A DNA stretch of 6,636 bases from assembly GCA_903932885.1 (NCBI GenBank), contig CAIZHT010000100.1, positions 1 through 6,636 of the forward strand. The letters run 5' to 3'. This document shows positions 6,096-6,636 of this stretch, in pieces. The notes under the pieces were generated by a model, which was not told where the DNA came from, did no database searches, and saw only the letters and a program-made list of their open reading frames with translations. Position numbers and translations under genes: made by a program. This DNA comes from an uncultured Actinomycetes bacterium (GTDB lineage Bacteria > Actinomycetota > Actinomycetes > Nanopelagicales > Nanopelagicaceae). Position 1 is the stretch's first letter. Every line of letters begins with the position of its first letter.

Positions 6096-6636
6096 CTAGA
6101 AAGCAGCGCGGAACTCTCCCAATACTTCGCCGCCACCTAGTACTTCCATTACTTCACCGCTGAGTTCAATTCCAAAGCGAGCAAGTGCACCGACCATTAT
6201 TGGGCCATCAGCGCGCTGTGAACCGTCGAGAACCTTCCATGCAATAGTTCGACCATCTGGAAGAGATGCAACCATGACTGCCTCTGCTCCACCTTTGATA
6301 AATAGTCCTGGAACTTTCTTCATCACACGAGTATCAAATGAGCCTTCATAAAGAATCATTCGGGGATTAGCAATGCATGCATCAACAATTTTCTTATGGA
6401 CAGGATCTCCAGAAATTCGCATCGTGCGTGCTGCGCGAGCCATTCCCAAGGTACTCATTGCAAATAGTGGTGCACCGCAACCATCTGTACTCGTCAATTC
6501 AATTTTCTCTTCAGTAAGAATTTCGATCTCTTTCTTGATAGCAATTTGTAATGGGTGATCTGCACTCTTATAGGTTTTCAGATCCCAGCCATTTACAACG
6601 CAGGTAGCGAGCATTGCTGAATGTTTTCCACTGCAA
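6096..6636 (-). CDS. Asparaginase II family protein (5' end cut by window edge)
   Basis: The gene runs from beyond the right edge to TAG at 6096-6098; about 180 codons are visible and the true start is not in the window. The reading frame continues upstream of the ATG at 6614 with Cys-Ser-Gly-Lys-His (6621-6635), so that ATG is internal. CSGKH, followed 52 residues after its Cys by TDGCGAP, matches the family of Rhizobium etli inducible asparaginase (PF06089). There, the Cys and Lys of CSGK and the later Cys bind a zinc ion beside the active site. A Lys in FIKGGAEAVM (106-115 counted from ATG 6614) probably corresponds to a catalytic lysine, though I assign it only by motif. The expected reaction is hydrolysis of L-asparagine to aspartate and ammonia. 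The visible length suggests that about 40% is missing (family about 320-370 aa). It lies 36 bases upstream of mshA on the same strand. Confidence 0.82.
   Translation of the reverse strand, partial: CSGKHSAMLATCVVNGWDLKTYKSADHPLQIAIKKEIEILTEEKIELTSTDGCGAPLFAMSTLGMARAARTMRISGDPVHKKIVDACIANPRMILYEGSFDTRVMKKVPGLFIKGGAEAVMVASLPDGRTIAWKVLDGSQRADGPIMVGALARFGIELSGEVMEVLGGGEVLGEFRAAF

Noticed and set aside
6096..6614. ATG at 6614 as the true start of the asparaginase gene
   Set aside because: The frame is open beyond it, and the codons just upstream encode the family motif CSGKH, so the real start is outside the window.

Overview
The window looks like chromosomal core DNA from a small, streamlined, low-GC actinobacterium. 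Several things place it in Actinobacteria: MshA of mycothiol synthesis, a CarD protein almost identical in layout to the Mycobacterium tuberculosis one, and a SenX3/RegX3-type two-component pair beside gpm and mshA. The base composition (by eye in the mid-40s % GC), very short gaps between genes and slightly trimmed proteins point to a freshwater acI-like (Nanopelagicales) lineage. That placement is inference; no 16S gene is present.

Layout from left to right. CarD (minus strand, C-terminus cut off by the left edge) is divergent from an LpqE-like lipoprotein (plus). The lipoprotein converges, with a 1-nt gap, on regX3, which is the second gene of a senX3-regX3 operon on the minus strand. A 142-bp divergent spacer with a candidate PHO box separates senX3 from phoU (plus). 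PhoU converges, with a 3-nt gap, on a minus-strand run read as asparaginase (5' end cut off by the right edge), mshA, a YbjN-family gene and gpm.

How the genes fit together. SenX3 (histidine kinase), RegX3 (response regulator) and PhoU (signalling brake) form the phosphate-starvation module. CarD tunes RNA polymerase at promoters. Phosphoglycerate mutase, MshA and the YbjN-like protein are conserved neighbours of this module in other actinobacteria, recalled from M. tuberculosis as mshA-Rv0487-gpm1-senX3-regX3. The divergent carD/lpqE pair is found elsewhere in the M. tuberculosis chromosome (Rv3583c/Rv3584), so this window brings the two blocks together.

I found no unknown multi-gene system. 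The most noteworthy signals are (1) a SenX3 with no transmembrane segments and an in-frame stop just upstream of its start; (2) a repeated leaderless-mRNA pattern, TANNNT placed 6-7 nt before the ATG, at senX3, phoU, gpm and mshA, whereas carD and the lipoprotein have ordinary Shine-Dalgarno sites; and (3) a candidate PHO box in the senX3/phoU spacer. No tRNA, rRNA, CRISPR array, insertion sequence or clear rho-independent terminator was seen.
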